64,000 nt of DNA from Kingella denitrificans ATCC 33394 (lineage in GTDB: Bacteria; Pseudomonadota; Gammaproteobacteria; Burkholderiales; Neisseriaceae): positions 1,895,582 through 1,959,581 of the forward strand of contig NZ_GL870929.1 in the NCBI RefSeq assembly GCF_000190695.1, given 5' to 3'. Below are positions 42,479 through 51,266 of the stretch, in pieces. How positions within the stretch are numbered: position 1 is the stretch's first letter; every line of letters begins with the position of its first letter. The translations under genes and the position numbers were made by a program. Under the pieces are notes generated by a model. It worked only from the letters and a program-made list of their open reading frames with translations. It was not told where the DNA came from and did not search any database.

Positions 42479-43578
42479 GCACGCTCCAAGCAATATAACG
42501 TGGTGGTTTCGCGCCCACGCGCAAAAGCGAGCGGGTCGTGCGTGTTTTGCGCTTTGGCGTGTCGCGGGGTGGTGTGCAGGCTGCTTTTGACGCGCCAGCC
42601 CGTTTGCGCAAACCAATTTTGCAAATCATCGGCGGCGCGCAGCCCTAAGTGTTCCGCCAAATCGGACATCACAATCCACAATTCCCCGCCGTCGTTCAAA
42701 TGGCGGCCTGCGTTGTGCAGCAGTGCGTGCAGCATGGCGTGGTCGGGGTCGTACAGCGCGGTTTCGATGGCGGACGTGGGGCGGGCGGGCAGCCACGGCG
42801 GGTTGCACACGATTAAATCGGCCGATTCGTTTGCGAATAAATCCTGCATCTGCACGCGGACGCGCGATGAAAGCCCCAGTCGGGCGATGTTGTCGGTGGC
42901 GCAGGCAACGGCGCGCGGATTGTTGTCGGTGGCGGTAATGCAGGCTGCACTGTGTTTGGCCAACATGGCCGCGAGCACGCCGCTGCCCGTGCCGATGTCC
43001 ATGGCGGTGCGTGCCTGCGATTGTGCGGCGGCTTGGCGTACCAGTTCGACATATTCGCCGCGAATCGGGGAAAACACGCCGAACGGCACATGGATATTGG
43101 CCTGCAATGCGTCCATCCACACGCCTTTTTTCTGCCATTCATACGCGCCGATAAAGCCCAATAATTGGTTGAGCGGCAATAAAAAAGGCGTATCGGACGC
43201 AGTGCCGTACACCGCCTGCAAAGCAGCCTGCACATCGGGTGCGCGCGGCAAATCGATGCGGTAATCCGCATTGACGGGCAAAAGGAGCATGTTGGCTAGG
43301 CGGCTGTGCTGCGATTGCGCCAGGCGGTATTTGTGGAAGGCTTCACGTGGGTCGGCGCAAGGTTTGTGCTTGGGCGCGGTGCGTTTTTTCAGCGCGGCAA
43401 GCAGTTGTTTGGCTTGGTAAAAATCGCCCGTCCACACGGTGGCGATGCCTTCGCGTGCGGCTTGGAGCAGTTGCGCGGCATTGAGCTGTGCGGTGGATTG
43501 GAGTTGTCGCGGCGGCTTTTGCTGGCTTTCGTTGCGGTATTGCCAGGCCTGTTGCCCTAAAAAAACGGTATGTTCCAC
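42475..43578 (-). CDS. Class I SAM-dependent methyltransferase
   Basis: A 367-residue enzyme. The SAM-binding motif I is MDIGTGSGVLAAMLAK near 197-212 and the catalytic motif is IVCNPPWLPARP near 260-271. NPPW-type motifs occur in N-methyltransferases that modify RNA, DNA or protein glutamine (RlmG, RsmC, PrmC families). The N-terminal 190 residues look like a degenerate domain, as in RsmC/RlmG, so an rRNA substrate is plausible; this is inference. It is the gene between the UDG-like gene and the small gene ahead of lptF. Three in-frame DUS are present, encoding pieces such as SSLHTTP. Confidence 0.82.
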   Translation of the reverse strand: MEHTVFLGQQAWQYRNESQQKPPRQLQSTAQLNAAQLLQAAREGIATVWTGDFYQAKQLLAALKKRTAPKHKPCADPREAFHKYRLAQSQHSRLANMLLLPVNADYRIDLPRAPDVQAALQAVYGTASDTPFLLPLNQLLGFIGAYEWQKKGVWMDALQANIHVPFGVFSPIRGEYVELVRQAAAQSQARTAMDIGTGSGVLAAMLAKHSAACITATDNNPRAVACATDNIARLGLSSRVRVQMQDLFANESADLIVCNPPWLPARPTSAIETALYDPDHAMLHALLHNAGRHLNDGGELWIVMSDLAEHLGLRAADDLQNWFAQTGWRVKSSLHTTPRHAKAQNTHDPLAFARGRETTTLYCLERA

Positions 43579-43588
43579 AATGTGTTGT

Positions 43589-44302
43589 CTATTTTGCGTT
43601 GGTGCGGTCGAGTTCGGCTTTCAATTGTTGCAGGGTGTCCCAGGCGGCGCGTTTGAGCTGCGGATATTTGAGCAGGCGCAGCGGGTGGCTGGTAACGAAA
43701 TACGGCGTGGGGGCGCATTGTTGCAGGCAGTGGCGCACGTCTTCGCGTTCGAAAAAATCGCCCAACAGCCAGAGCGGCGGCCGTCCGCATTGCTGCCATT
43801 CTTGGTACACGTCTGCCCAGGCAGCCTGTACTTCTTCTTCGCCGGGATTCGGGTTGAAGTGGGCGGATTGTTTGAGCCATGTGCTGCAATGCACGTCTTG
43901 CGGCGACAGTTGGATGGCGGCGAGCATTTTGTGCAGTAGCGCGCCGTCTTCGCCGCTGAATAATTTTTGTCGCATCCGGTCTTCCAGCGATGCGCAGACG
44001 CTCAATACCAGCACGCGCGCGGGGCGGGGCGGTTCGGCCCATGAAATATTGCTGCGTTCGGCAGGTTGGGACGCTGGTTGTGCGGCGGTTTCGGGCTGCG
44101 GTTCGGGTTGGGGATGTGCGTGGTGGATAGGCGGCGCGTTGTCCCGCACGGGGGGTACAGGCTGCTTTTGAAGGGGCGGCGGCGCGGTTTGGGCAGCCGT
44201 TTCGGGTGCAGACACCGGCGGCAGCACTTTGGCGGTTTTGTGCAGCCAAAGCGCGCCCAAGCCCAGGGCTTCGTGCAGGTGGACATAACGGGTGTCTAAC
44301 AT
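43589..44302 (-). CDS. UDG-superfamily-like protein next to rimI
   Basis: A 237-residue protein. Residues about 45-90 are a Pro/Ala/Gln linker. The C-terminal part resembles the family 4 uracil-DNA glycosylase fold (ARVLVLSVCASLEDRMRQKLFSGEDGALLHKMLAAIQLSPQDVHCSTWLKQS), but the family's first catalytic motif (GEAPG) and iron-sulfur cysteines are not evident. Its place beside rimI matches that of holD (DNA polymerase III psi subunit) in other bacteria, so it may be the psi-equivalent clamp-loader protein. The call is uncertain between a degenerate UDG and a psi-like subunit. It overlaps rimI by seven bases. Confidence 0.6.
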   Translation of the reverse strand: MLDTRYVHLHEALGLGALWLHKTAKVLPPVSAPETAAQTAPPPLQKQPVPPVRDNAPPIHHAHPQPEPQPETAAQPASQPAERSNISWAEPPRPARVLVLSVCASLEDRMRQKLFSGEDGALLHKMLAAIQLSPQDVHCSTWLKQSAHFNPNPGEEEVQAAWADVYQEWQQCGRPPLWLLGDFFEREDVRHCLQQCAPTPYFVTSHPLRLLKYPQLKRAAWDTLQQLKAELDRTNAK

Positions 44303-44730
44303 AATTTTTCCATAATCCAGGCGTCTTCCGTGCCGCCGTAATAATTTTTGCGCGTGGCGATTTGGACGAAGCCGTGTTTGTGGTACAGCTGTTGTGCCGC
44401 CGTGTTGCTGGCGCGCACTTCCAGCAGAATCCGCTGCGCGTTCAGGGTGCAGGCTGCTTTTTCCAATGCCTGCAACAGGCGGCCAGCCAGCCCTTGCCTT
44501 CGGTGTTCGGCTGCCGTGGTGATTAAATGCAGTTCGATTTCGCCGCAAACGTGTTGCCAAACCATCCATGCCGCCCATTCCTGATGCACCTGCAACAGCC
44601 AAACGGTGTCGTGGGACGATGTGCAGGCTGCTTTGAAATGCGCTTCCGACCAAGGCGAAGGATGGTTTTTCGCTTCCAGTTGCGCCAGTTGCGCCGTTTC
44701 TTCGGGCAGGAGTTCGCGAATCTGTATCAT
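44296..44730 (-). CDS. rimI: Ribosomal protein bS18 N-alanine acetyltransferase
   Basis: GNAT acetyltransferase that acetylates the N-terminal alanine of ribosomal protein S18. The ATG at 44730 gives 144 residues. The acetyl-CoA motif is seen as EHRRQGLAGRLLQALE near 74-89 (R/Q-x-x-G-x-G/A), followed by RILLEVRASNTAAQQLYHKHGFVQIATRKNYY, which is typical RimI. Two in-frame DUS encode KAACTS near the start and KAACTLN in the middle, lengthening loops. It overlaps the gene downstream. The adjacent tsaB gene seen in many genomes is absent here. Confidence 0.93.
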   Translation of the reverse strand: MIQIRELLPEETAQLAQLEAKNHPSPWSEAHFKAACTSSHDTVWLLQVHQEWAAWMVWQHVCGEIELHLITTAAEHRRQGLAGRLLQALEKAACTLNAQRILLEVRASNTAAQQLYHKHGFVQIATRKNYYGGTEDAWIMEKLC

Positions 44731-44743
44731 GTTTTGCCCGCCG

Positions 44744-45220
44744 TCAGTGCATGCTGCGTTTTTGTTCCGCCTGCCATGCCTGACACGCGCGTTGCCAACG
44801 CGGCCAGTCGTCGAATTCCGCTTCGCCGTATTGTTGGGCAATTTCGTGCAGGAGGTCGGCCAGCAAAGCCATCGGTTCGGTTTCCATGCCGCACAGTTCG
44901 GTGTCGAATTCGATGCCGACCCATTGGCCGTCGTGCTGCATGGGCAGCAGGACATCGTTGATAAAATCGCTCAAAGGCCAGGAAACGCACGCGTAATCGT
45001 GCCATTCGTCCTGCCGGCAGCGCAGGGCGTGCGCTTCGTCCGACCAGAAACACCAAACCATGCGCGGCTCGCCCAATGCGTCTTCTTCGTGCAGCGACGG
45101 GCATTCGGCAAAGAAATCGTCGTCGTCCTGCAACGTCCAAACGGTGTCGTGCCGCACGATTTGCCGCACAAAGCGGTTGTATCGGCGCGATAAATCAAAA
45201 TGTTCCAGATGGGTTTTCAT
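44744..45220 (-). CDS. DUF2750-like protein
   Basis: A 158-residue soluble acidic protein. The pattern VWTLQDDDDFFAE ... MVWCFWSDEAHALRCRQDEWHDYACVSWPLSDFINDVLLPM agrees with the DUF2750 family, in which a W-x-L-x-(D) opening and a W-S-x-x-x-x-A middle are conserved. Function unknown; some members are found near toxins as immunity-like proteins, but here it sits among housekeeping genes. It lies 13 bp from rimI and 69 bp downstream of ftsB on the same strand. Confidence 0.72.
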   Translation of the reverse strand: MKTHLEHFDLSRRYNRFVRQIVRHDTVWTLQDDDDFFAECPSLHEEDALGEPRMVWCFWSDEAHALRCRQDEWHDYACVSWPLSDFINDVLLPMQHDGQWVGIEFDTELCGMETEPMALLADLLHEIAQQYGEAEFDDWPRWQRACQAWQAEQKRSMH

Positions 45221-45289
45221 GGCATTGCGTTAAAGTGAACAAAGCCGTGCGGCTTCCCGAATCGGGCACTGGCAACGGCACGGCGTGGT

Positions 45290-45565
45290 TTAGTCGTGTT
45301 TGAGTTTGTACAATATTTCGCCTTTTTCGATAAAGCCCAGTTCGGAACGTGCGATTTCCGCCGTGGTGTCGAAACCTTCTTTCAAATCGTCCACTTCGGC
45401 GGCCAGCATTTGGTTGCGGTGGCGCAGGAGTTTGTTTTCCTGCTGCACGGCCTGTGCTTCTTTTTGGATGTCGGCGTATTGTTGGAGCAAACCGCTGTGT
45501 GGCTGCCAAATTTGAAATTGGAAGACGCACAAAACGATGAGCAGTAATAGGGAAAAGTATTTCAT
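45290..45565 (-). CDS. ftsB: Cell division protein FtsB
   Basis: A 91-residue bitopic division protein that joins FtsL and FtsQ. The single membrane helix is at 3-19 (YFSLLLLIVLCVFQFQI), followed by a leucine-zipper-like coiled coil (about 27-62, QQYADIQKEAQAVQQENKLLRHRNQMLAAEVDDLKEG) and the conserved C-terminus ARSELGFIEKGEILYKL. The position directly downstream of eno is the usual FtsB location in proteobacteria. A pair of inverted DUS with a long loop separates it from eno. Confidence 0.95.
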   Translation of the reverse strand: MKYFSLLLLIVLCVFQFQIWQPHSGLLQQYADIQKEAQAVQQENKLLRHRNQMLAAEVDDLKEGFDTTAEIARSELGFIEKGEILYKLKHD

Positions 45566-45575
45566 AAGCGTGATA

Positions 45576-45657
45576 CGAAAGCAGCCTGCACTTGGGTTTT
45601 GAATGTAACCATTTGTTTGTGCGATATAAAATATGCGCGTTTAAGTGCAGGCTGCTT
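45576..45657. repeat. Inverted DUS pair with long AT-rich loop between eno and ftsB
   Basis: GAAAGCAGCCTGCACTT and AAGTGCAGGCTGCTTTT face each other across about 50 nt. The loop is AT-rich (ATATAAAATATG) and could hold an ftsB promoter in the minus direction. With so long a loop, this pair is less likely to be a terminator than the others. Confidence 0.5.
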
Positions 45658-45665
45658 TTTGCCGG

Positions 45666-46952
45666 TTAGCGTTTCAGTTGGTAAAAGGCGGATTTGCCGG
45701 GGTAATAGGCCACATCGCCCAACTCTTCTTCAATGCGCAGCAGTTGGTTGTATTTCGCCATGCGGTCGGAGCGGGAGAGCGAACCGGTTTTAATCTGCAT
45801 GCAGTTGGTGGCGACGGCCAAATCGGCGATGGTGCTGTCTTCGGTTTCGCCGGAGCGGTGGCTCATCACGCTGGCGTAGCGGTTGCGTTTCGCCAAATCC
45901 ACAGCTTTCAGGGTTTCGCTCAATGTGCCGATTTGGTTCACTTTCACCAGCAGCGCGTTGGCCACGCCTTTTTCAATGCCTTCGGCCAGGATTTTCGGGT
46001 TGGTGACGAACAAGTCGTCGCCCACCAGCTGCACTTTGCCGCCCAGTTTGTCGGTCAGCAGTTTCCAGCCTGCCCAGTCGTTTTCGTCCATGCCGTCTTC
46101 GATGGAGACAATCGGGTATTTGGCCACCAAGTCGGCCAGATAATCGGCAAATTCTTCGCTGGTGTAGGCTTTGCCTTCGGCTTCCAGGTGGTATTTGCCG
46201 TCTTTATAAAATTCGCTGGACGCGCAATCCAGTGCGAACAATACGTCTTCGCCGGCTTTGTAGCCTGCTTTTTCGGTGGCTTCCACCATCAGTTGCAGGG
46301 CTTCTTCGTGGCTGTTCAGGTTGGGTGCGAAGCCGCCTTCGTCGCCCACGGTGGTGGGGAAGCCTTTGCTGTCGCACAGTTTTTTCAGGTTGTGGAAGAT
46401 TTCCGCGCCGCAACGCAGGGCTTCGCGGAAGCTGTCCGCGCCCACGGGCATAATCATAAATTCTTGGATGTTCAGGCTGTTGTTGGCGTGTTCGCCGCCG
46501 TTAATCACGTTCATCATGGGAACGGGCAGCGCCATCGGGCCTGCGCCGCCCAAGTAGCGGTACAGCGGCAGGCCTGCGTCTTCCGCTGCCGCACGGGCCA
46601 CGGCCAGGGACACGGCCAAAGTGGCGTTGGCGCCTAGGTTGGCTTTGTTGTCGGTGCCGTCCAAATCCAGCATGATTTGGTCGATATAGGCCTGTTCGTT
46701 GGCATCGATGCCGATAAGGGCTTGGGCAATGTTGTTATTCACGTGTTCCACGGCTTTCAATACGCCTTTGCCGAGATAACGCGATGTGTCGCCGTCGCGC
46801 AGTTCCAAGGCTTCTTTTTGACCGGTGGATGCGCCGCTGGGCACGGCTGCGCGGCCCATAACGCCGCTTTCCAGCAGTACGTCGCATTCAACGGTGGGGT
46901 TGCCGCGCGAATCCAAAATCTCGCGGGCGAAAATATCGATAATGGCACTCAT
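45666..46952 (-). CDS. eno: Enolase
   Basis: Glycolytic enzyme converting 2-phosphoglycerate to PEP and a scaffold of the RNA degradosome in some bacteria. The 428-residue length is standard. Landmarks are IFAREILDSRGNPTVEC near 8-24, GASTGQKEALELRDGD near 40, the catalytic region SIEDGMDENDW near 285, and SHRSGETED near 370. The ATG at 46952 has AGGAGC upstream. It is the head of the eno-ftsB block. The gene has no internal DUS 10-mer. Confidence 0.98.
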   Translation of the reverse strand: MSAIIDIFAREILDSRGNPTVECDVLLESGVMGRAAVPSGASTGQKEALELRDGDTSRYLGKGVLKAVEHVNNNIAQALIGIDANEQAYIDQIMLDLDGTDNKANLGANATLAVSLAVARAAAEDAGLPLYRYLGGAGPMALPVPMMNVINGGEHANNSLNIQEFMIMPVGADSFREALRCGAEIFHNLKKLCDSKGFPTTVGDEGGFAPNLNSHEEALQLMVEATEKAGYKAGEDVLFALDCASSEFYKDGKYHLEAEGKAYTSEEFADYLADLVAKYPIVSIEDGMDENDWAGWKLLTDKLGGKVQLVGDDLFVTNPKILAEGIEKGVANALLVKVNQIGTLSETLKAVDLAKRNRYASVMSHRSGETEDSTIADLAVATNCMQIKTGSLSRSDRMAKYNQLLRIEEELGDVAYYPGKSAFYQLKR

Positions 46953-47007
46953 GTCCTAGCTCCTGTAGATGGGTAAAGAAAAGGGGGTAGAATGGGGATT
47001 ATAACGC

Positions 47008-47057
47008 AAAAAGCAGCCTGCACTTTGCCTGCCGCCGCATGGGGTGCAGGCTGCTTT
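47008..47057. terminator. Paired inverted DUS hairpin after gloA
   Basis: AAAAAGCAGCCTGCACTTTGCC and GGGTGCAGGCTGCTTT. In the minus direction it follows gloA, 10 bp after the stop. Confidence 0.7.
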
Positions 47058-47067
47058 CATTTTCAGG

Positions 47068-47478
47068 TTACGGCTGCGAATAGCTGTCGGAGCCGGTTTT
47101 TTTCTGAATGAATTCGATTTTGTAGCCGTCCGGGTCTTCCACAAAGGCGATGACGGTGCTGCCGTGCTTCATCGGGCCGGCTTCGCGCACGACTTTGCCG
47201 CCTTTGGCGCGGACTTGGTCGCACACGGCGGCGGCATCGTCCACTTCGATGGCGATATGGCCGTAGGCATTGCCCAAATCGTATTGTGCGGTGTCCCAGT
47301 TGTGCGTCAGTTCCAAAACGGTGCTGTCGCTTTCTTCGCCGTAGCCCACGAAGGCGAGCGTGAATCTGCCTTCGGGATAGTCTTTTTGGCGCAGCAGCTT
47401 CATGCCCAGCACTTCGGTGTAAAAATTCAGGGATTGTTCCAGATTGCCGACACGCAGCATGGTGTGCAGTAAACGCAT
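47068..47478 (-). CDS. gloA: Lactoylglutathione lyase (glyoxalase I)
   Basis: Converts the methylglyoxal-glutathione adduct to S-lactoylglutathione. The 136-residue length and sequence match the nickel/cobalt-type bacterial GloA. The four metal ligands are seen in the contexts RLLHTMLRVGN (His5), LELTHNWD (Glu), YGHIAIEVDD (His) and KIEFIQKK (Glu). MKLLRQKDYPEGRFTLAFVGYG is typical. It is a single gene divergent from fabH. Confidence 0.96.
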   Translation of the reverse strand: MRLLHTMLRVGNLEQSLNFYTEVLGMKLLRQKDYPEGRFTLAFVGYGEESDSTVLELTHNWDTAQYDLGNAYGHIAIEVDDAAAVCDQVRAKGGKVVREAGPMKHGSTVIAFVEDPDGYKIEFIQKKTGSDSYSQP

Positions 47479-47538
47479 GGTGGTTCCTATTCTTTTCGAT
47501 TAAGCGGATGGGTAAATGCGCTAATTTTAGCACACGCA

Positions 47539-47567
47539 TTGAGTAAAACGCACAGATTGCATACAAT
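47539..47567 (+). promoter_or_regulatory. fabH promoter
   Basis: TTGAGT at 47539-47544 and TACAAT at 47562-47567 with a 17-bp spacer: a good sigma-70 promoter, about 40 bp before the fabH ATG. Confidence 0.7.
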
Positions 47568-47606
47568 AGACCGTTTTCTATTGGCACGACGACAAGGGTG
47601 CGTATT

Positions 47607-48563
47607 ATGTATGCTCAAATTTTGGGGACGGGAAGCTACCTGCCCGCCAAACGCGTCAGCAATGATGATTTGGCAAAACGTATCGATACATCGGATGAAT
47701 GGATTACCACGCGCACCGGCATTAAGGCACGCCATTTGGCGGCGGATAACGAAAAAACCAGCGATTTGGCGGTGCAGGCTGCTTTAAAGGCGTTGGAAGA
47801 CGCCGAAATTCCTGCGCAAGAGATTGATTTGATTATTGTGGCCACCGCCACGCCCGATATGCAGTTCCCGGCCACGGCCACCATCGTGCAGAACAAATTG
47901 GGTATCGAAGGCTGCCCTGCGTTTGACGTGCAGGCGGTGTGCGCGGGCTTTATGTACGCCATCACCACGGCCAATGCGTATATTAGAAGCGGCATGGCGA
48001 AAAAGGCGCTGGTCATCGGCGCGGATATTTTCAGCCGCATTTTGGATTGGAACGACCGCGCGACCTGCGTGCTGTTCGGCGACGGTGCGGGCGCGGTGGT
48101 GCTGGGCGCGAGCGAAGAAGCCGGCATCATCCACAGCAAACTGCACGCCAACGGTGCGCATCTGGATTTGCTGAAAGTGCCGGCGCAAATGAGCGAAGGC
48201 GCGGTGTGCGGCTCGCCGTTTGTCACCATGGACGGGCAGGGCGTGTTTAAGTTTGCCGTGAAGCAGCTGGCCGCCGTGGCCGACGAAGTGATTACCGAAG
48301 CGGGTTATTCTGCCGACCAAATCGACTGGCTGGTGCCGCATCAGGCGAACAAGCGGATTATCGAATCCACCGCCAAGCATTTGGGTTTGAGCATGAACAA
48401 AGTGATTTTGACTGTTGCCGAACATGCCAACACGTCTGCCGCATCAATTCCGCTGGCATTGGATGCGGGGATTCGGGACGGCCGCATACGGCGCGGGCAA
48501 ATGCTGTTGCTGGAAGGCATCGGCGGCGGCTTTGCCTGGGGCGCGGTGTTGATGAAGTATTGA
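47607..48563 (+). CDS. fabH: 3-oxoacyl-ACP synthase III
   Basis: Starts fatty-acid synthesis by condensing acetyl-CoA with malonyl-ACP. The ATG at 47607 has AAGG nine bases upstream; a GTG at 47598 is a possible alternative that overlaps this site. The 318-residue protein has the Cys-His-Asn triad at Cys112 (QAVCAGFMYAI), His245 (VPHQANKRI) and Asn275 (EHANTSAAS), the same numbers or nearly so as in E. coli. A DUS encodes VQAALKAL near residue 53. Confidence 0.97.
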   Translation: MYAQILGTGSYLPAKRVSNDDLAKRIDTSDEWITTRTGIKARHLAADNEKTSDLAVQAALKALEDAEIPAQEIDLIIVATATPDMQFPATATIVQNKLGIEGCPAFDVQAVCAGFMYAITTANAYIRSGMAKKALVIGADIFSRILDWNDRATCVLFGDGAGAVVLGASEEAGIIHSKLHANGAHLDLLKVPAQMSEGAVCGSPFVTMDGQGVFKFAVKQLAAVADEVITEAGYSADQIDWLVPHQANKRIIESTAKHLGLSMNKVILTVAEHANTSAASIPLALDAGIRDGRIRRGQMLLLEGIGGGFAWGAVLMKY

Positions 48564-48570
48564 CCGTATC

Positions 48571-48613
48571 AAAAGCAGCCTGCACTTGGATTTCAATGTG
48601 CAGGCTGCTTTTG
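48571..48613. terminator. Paired inverted DUS hairpin after fabH
   Basis: AAAAGCAGCCTGCAC and GTGCAGGCTGCTTTT with a 13-nt loop, 7 bp after the stop codon. Confidence 0.75.
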
Positions 48614-48655
48614 GATATTCCGCTGCCGTTTCCGCATTTTTAGGACGCATATTCC

Positions 48656-49051
48656 ATGATAGGTTTGCTGATTATCACCCACGAAACGCTGGGTACGGCC
48701 TATACCCGACTGGCCGAACATTTCTTTCCCCATTTCGATTTCCACCACGTTGCCATCCTGAACGTGGAAACCGACGACGACCACGAAAACATCATCCGCC
48801 GCGCCCGCGAAAGGTTGCCGAAACTTGAACGCGGCCACGGCGTGCTGGTGCTGACCGATATTTTCGGCGCAACGCCGAGCAATGCCGCCCTCAAACTGAT
48901 TGAACGCGGCCAATCCGCCATGATTACGGGCTTGAACGCGCCCATGCTGATTAAAGCCGTGAATTATTCTGTGAAATCCGAATCGCTGCCCGAATTTGCC
49001 GAAATAGTGAAACAGGCGGGCATCGACGGCATTTTGTCGTTCCCCGAATAA
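48656..49051 (+). CDS. PTS mannose-type EIIA domain protein
   Basis: A 131-residue stand-alone EIIA of the mannose family. The phosphorylated His is His9 (LLIITHETLG), and VLTDIFGATPSNAAL near 63-77 is the family's second landmark. With HPr and EI downstream and no EIIB/EIIC genes nearby, this looks like the incomplete, regulatory PTS of Neisseriaceae and other beta-proteobacteria, which controls HprK and stress or virulence functions rather than sugar import. The gene has a DUS hairpin before it and a single DUS after it (about 49053). Confidence 0.92.
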   Translation: MIGLLIITHETLGTAYTRLAEHFFPHFDFHHVAILNVETDDDHENIIRRARERLPKLERGHGVLVLTDIFGATPSNAALKLIERGQSAMITGLNAPMLIKAVNYSVKSESLPEFAEIVKQAGIDGILSFPE

Positions 49052-49092
49052 AAAGCAGCCTGCACCCGAACACCATCCTTGAAGGAAACATC

Positions 49093-49362
49093 ATGCTGAC
49101 CAAAACCGTGAAGATTATCAACAAATTAGGTTTGCACGCCCGCGCGTCCAGCAAATTCACCCAAACCGCCTCCGCGTTTCAAAGCGACATCTGGGTAACG
49201 CGCAACGGCAAACGCGTGAACGGCAAAAGCATTATGGGGCTGATGATGCTGGCCGCCGCGCAAGGTACGGAAATCACGCTGGAAACCGACGGCGCGGACG
49301 AAGCCGCCGCCATGAAGGCGCTGACCGACCTGATTAACGATTATTTCGGCGAAGGGGAATAA
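49093..49362 (+). CDS. ptsH: Phosphocarrier protein HPr
   Basis: An 89-residue phosphocarrier. His15 (GLHARASSKF) takes phosphate from EI, and Ser46 (NGKSIMGLMML) is the regulatory site for HprK. AAGGAAAC precedes the ATG. The gene is 2 bp from ptsI and 41 bp from the EIIA gene, so the three form one operon. It fits the regulatory PTS interpretation. Confidence 0.97.
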   Translation: MLTKTVKIINKLGLHARASSKFTQTASAFQSDIWVTRNGKRVNGKSIMGLMMLAAAQGTEITLETDGADEAAAMKALTDLINDYFGEGE

Positions 49363-49364
49363 TC

Positions 49365-51104
49365 ATGATGGTGCTGCACGGTTATGCGGCCGGCAAAGGC
49401 ATTGCCATCGGGCGCGCCCATTTGGTGGTGCGCGGCATTTCCGAATTGCCGCAATACCATCTGCCCGAAAGCGAACTGGCCGGCGAAGTGGCGCGTTTTG
49501 ACGCGGCCGTTAAAGCCACGCGCAAACAGTTGGAGCAACTGCGCAGCGCCATTCCCGAAAATGCCCCCGCCGAACTGGGTGCGTTTATTTCATTGCATTT
49601 GATGCTGCTGGGCGATGTAACCCTGTCGCGCGAACCGGCCGATATTCTGCAAGAACAGGCCATCAATGCCGAATGGGCGCTGAAAATCCAAACCGACCGT
49701 TTAAGCCAGCAGTTTGACGAAATTGATGACGAATACCTGCGCCAACGCAAACAAGACATGCTGCAAGTGGTGGAGCGGATTCAGAAAAATCTGGCCGGGC
49801 AGAGCACCGAGCTGAATCTGGATGCCAACCTGCTGGACGACACGATTCTCATCGCCCACGATTTGTCCGCCGCCGATACGCTGTTTTTCAAAGACCAGCG
49901 CATTGAAGGTTTTGTGACCGACATCGGCGGCCCCACCAGCCACACCGCCATTTTGGGCCGCAGCCTGAACATTCCGTCCGTTATCGGCGTGGGCAATGCG
50001 CGGCAACTGATTAGCGAGCACGAATGGGTGATTGTGGACGGCATTCAGGGCGTGCTGATTATCGACCCGGACGAATTGGTGCTGGCGGAATACCGTTTGC
50101 GCCTGAAGCATTACCGCAGCCGCCTGCGCGCGTTGAACAAAATCAAAAAAACCGCCGCCGCCACCTTGGATGGCGAAGAAATCGAACTATTCGCCAATAT
50201 CGAAAGTGCGGACGATGTGAAAGCGCTGCACAATATCGGCGCGGACGGCGTGGGTTTGCTGCGTACGGAGTTTGCCTATTTGAACCGCGACAGCCTGCCC
50301 GAAGAAGAAGAGCTGTACCAACTGTATAGCGACATCGCCAAAAAACTGAAAGGCAAGCCGCTCACCATCCGCACGGTGGATTTGGGCGTGGACAAAAATC
50401 CGCGCTGGTTCGGCACGGGCGGCACACCCAACGGCTCGCTGAATCCGGCATTGGGGCTGACCGGCATCCGCCTGTGCCACGCCGAACCGGTCATGTTCCG
50501 CACCCAAATGCGCGCCGTGCTGCGTGCGGCGGTGCACGGCAAACTCCGCATCATGTTTCCCATGATTTCCAGCCTGTCCGAATTGAAACAAAGCCTGACG
50601 CATTTGGACACGGCCAGAAAGCAGTTGACGGAGCGCCAAGAAGCATTCGGCGAATTGGAAGTGGGCTGCATGATTGAAATCCCATCGGCGGCGCTGACCG
50701 TATCCAGCCTGCTGAAATGGGTCGATTTCGTGTCGGTCGGTACCAACGACTTGATTCAATACACCTTATCCGTGGACAGGAGCGACGACGCGGTCAGCTA
50801 TCTCTACCAGCCTGCACATCCGGCCATTATCCGCCTGCTGGCGCACATCATCCGCACTGCAAACCGCATGGGCAAAGGCGTGTCCGTGTGCGGCGAAATG
50901 GCGGGCGACACGAAATATACGCGCATGCTGTTGGGCTTGGGTTTGCGGAAATTTTCCATGAACATCAATAACCTGCTGGATGTGAAAGACGTGGTTTTGC
51001 ACAGCCACACGGAGCGGTTGGAAAACGAAATGGCGAAGCTGATGCGCAACGAAGACCCCGATAAAATGGATGCGCTGTTCAAAAAATTGAACGAAAGCGA
51101 CTGA
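49365..51104 (+). CDS. ptsI: PTS phosphoenolpyruvate-protein phosphotransferase (EI)
   Basis: First enzyme of the PTS; takes phosphate from PEP and passes it to HPr. The 579-residue length is normal. The active His is His193 (GGPTSHTAILGR), and the PEP-binding domain contains the signature DFVSVGTNDLIQYTL near 465 and the catalytic Cys in SVCGEMAGD near 505. The linked HPr start is 2 bp upstream. No DUS lies inside; a DUS hairpin follows. Confidence 0.97.
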   Translation: MMVLHGYAAGKGIAIGRAHLVVRGISELPQYHLPESELAGEVARFDAAVKATRKQLEQLRSAIPENAPAELGAFISLHLMLLGDVTLSREPADILQEQAINAEWALKIQTDRLSQQFDEIDDEYLRQRKQDMLQVVERIQKNLAGQSTELNLDANLLDDTILIAHDLSAADTLFFKDQRIEGFVTDIGGPTSHTAILGRSLNIPSVIGVGNARQLISEHEWVIVDGIQGVLIIDPDELVLAEYRLRLKHYRSRLRALNKIKKTAAATLDGEEIELFANIESADDVKALHNIGADGVGLLRTEFAYLNRDSLPEEEELYQLYSDIAKKLKGKPLTIRTVDLGVDKNPRWFGTGGTPNGSLNPALGLTGIRLCHAEPVMFRTQMRAVLRAAVHGKLRIMFPMISSLSELKQSLTHLDTARKQLTERQEAFGELEVGCMIEIPSAALTVSSLLKWVDFVSVGTNDLIQYTLSVDRSDDAVSYLYQPAHPAIIRLLAHIIRTANRMGKGVSVCGEMAGDTKYTRMLLGLGLRKFSMNINNLLDVKDVVLHSHTERLENEMAKLMRNEDPDKMDALFKKLNESD

Positions 51105-51114
51105 ACACGCATTC

Positions 51115-51157
51115 AAAAGCAGCCTGCACTCGGATTGGGAAAGTGCAGGCTGCTTTT
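51115..51157. terminator. Paired inverted DUS hairpin after ptsI
   Basis: AAAAGCAGCCTGCACT and AGTGCAGGCTGCTTTT around a loop of about 11 nt. Confidence 0.76.
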
Positions 51158-51191
51158 GGCGTCAATCTACATATTGCGCAAAGGCGACAGG

Positions 51192-51220
51192 TTTCAGCCA
51201 ACACCTTTTTGCGCTACAAT
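51192..51220 (+). promoter_or_regulatory. tpiA promoter
   Basis: TTTCAG at 51192-51197 and TACAAT at 51215-51220 with a 17-bp spacer. The expected transcript start lies inside a DUS (51222-51233), so the 5' end of the mRNA would carry it. Confidence 0.55.
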
Positions 51221-51266
51221 AGCAGCCTGCACAAAGCGGCAAAATATTACCAAAGGACAATACAGA

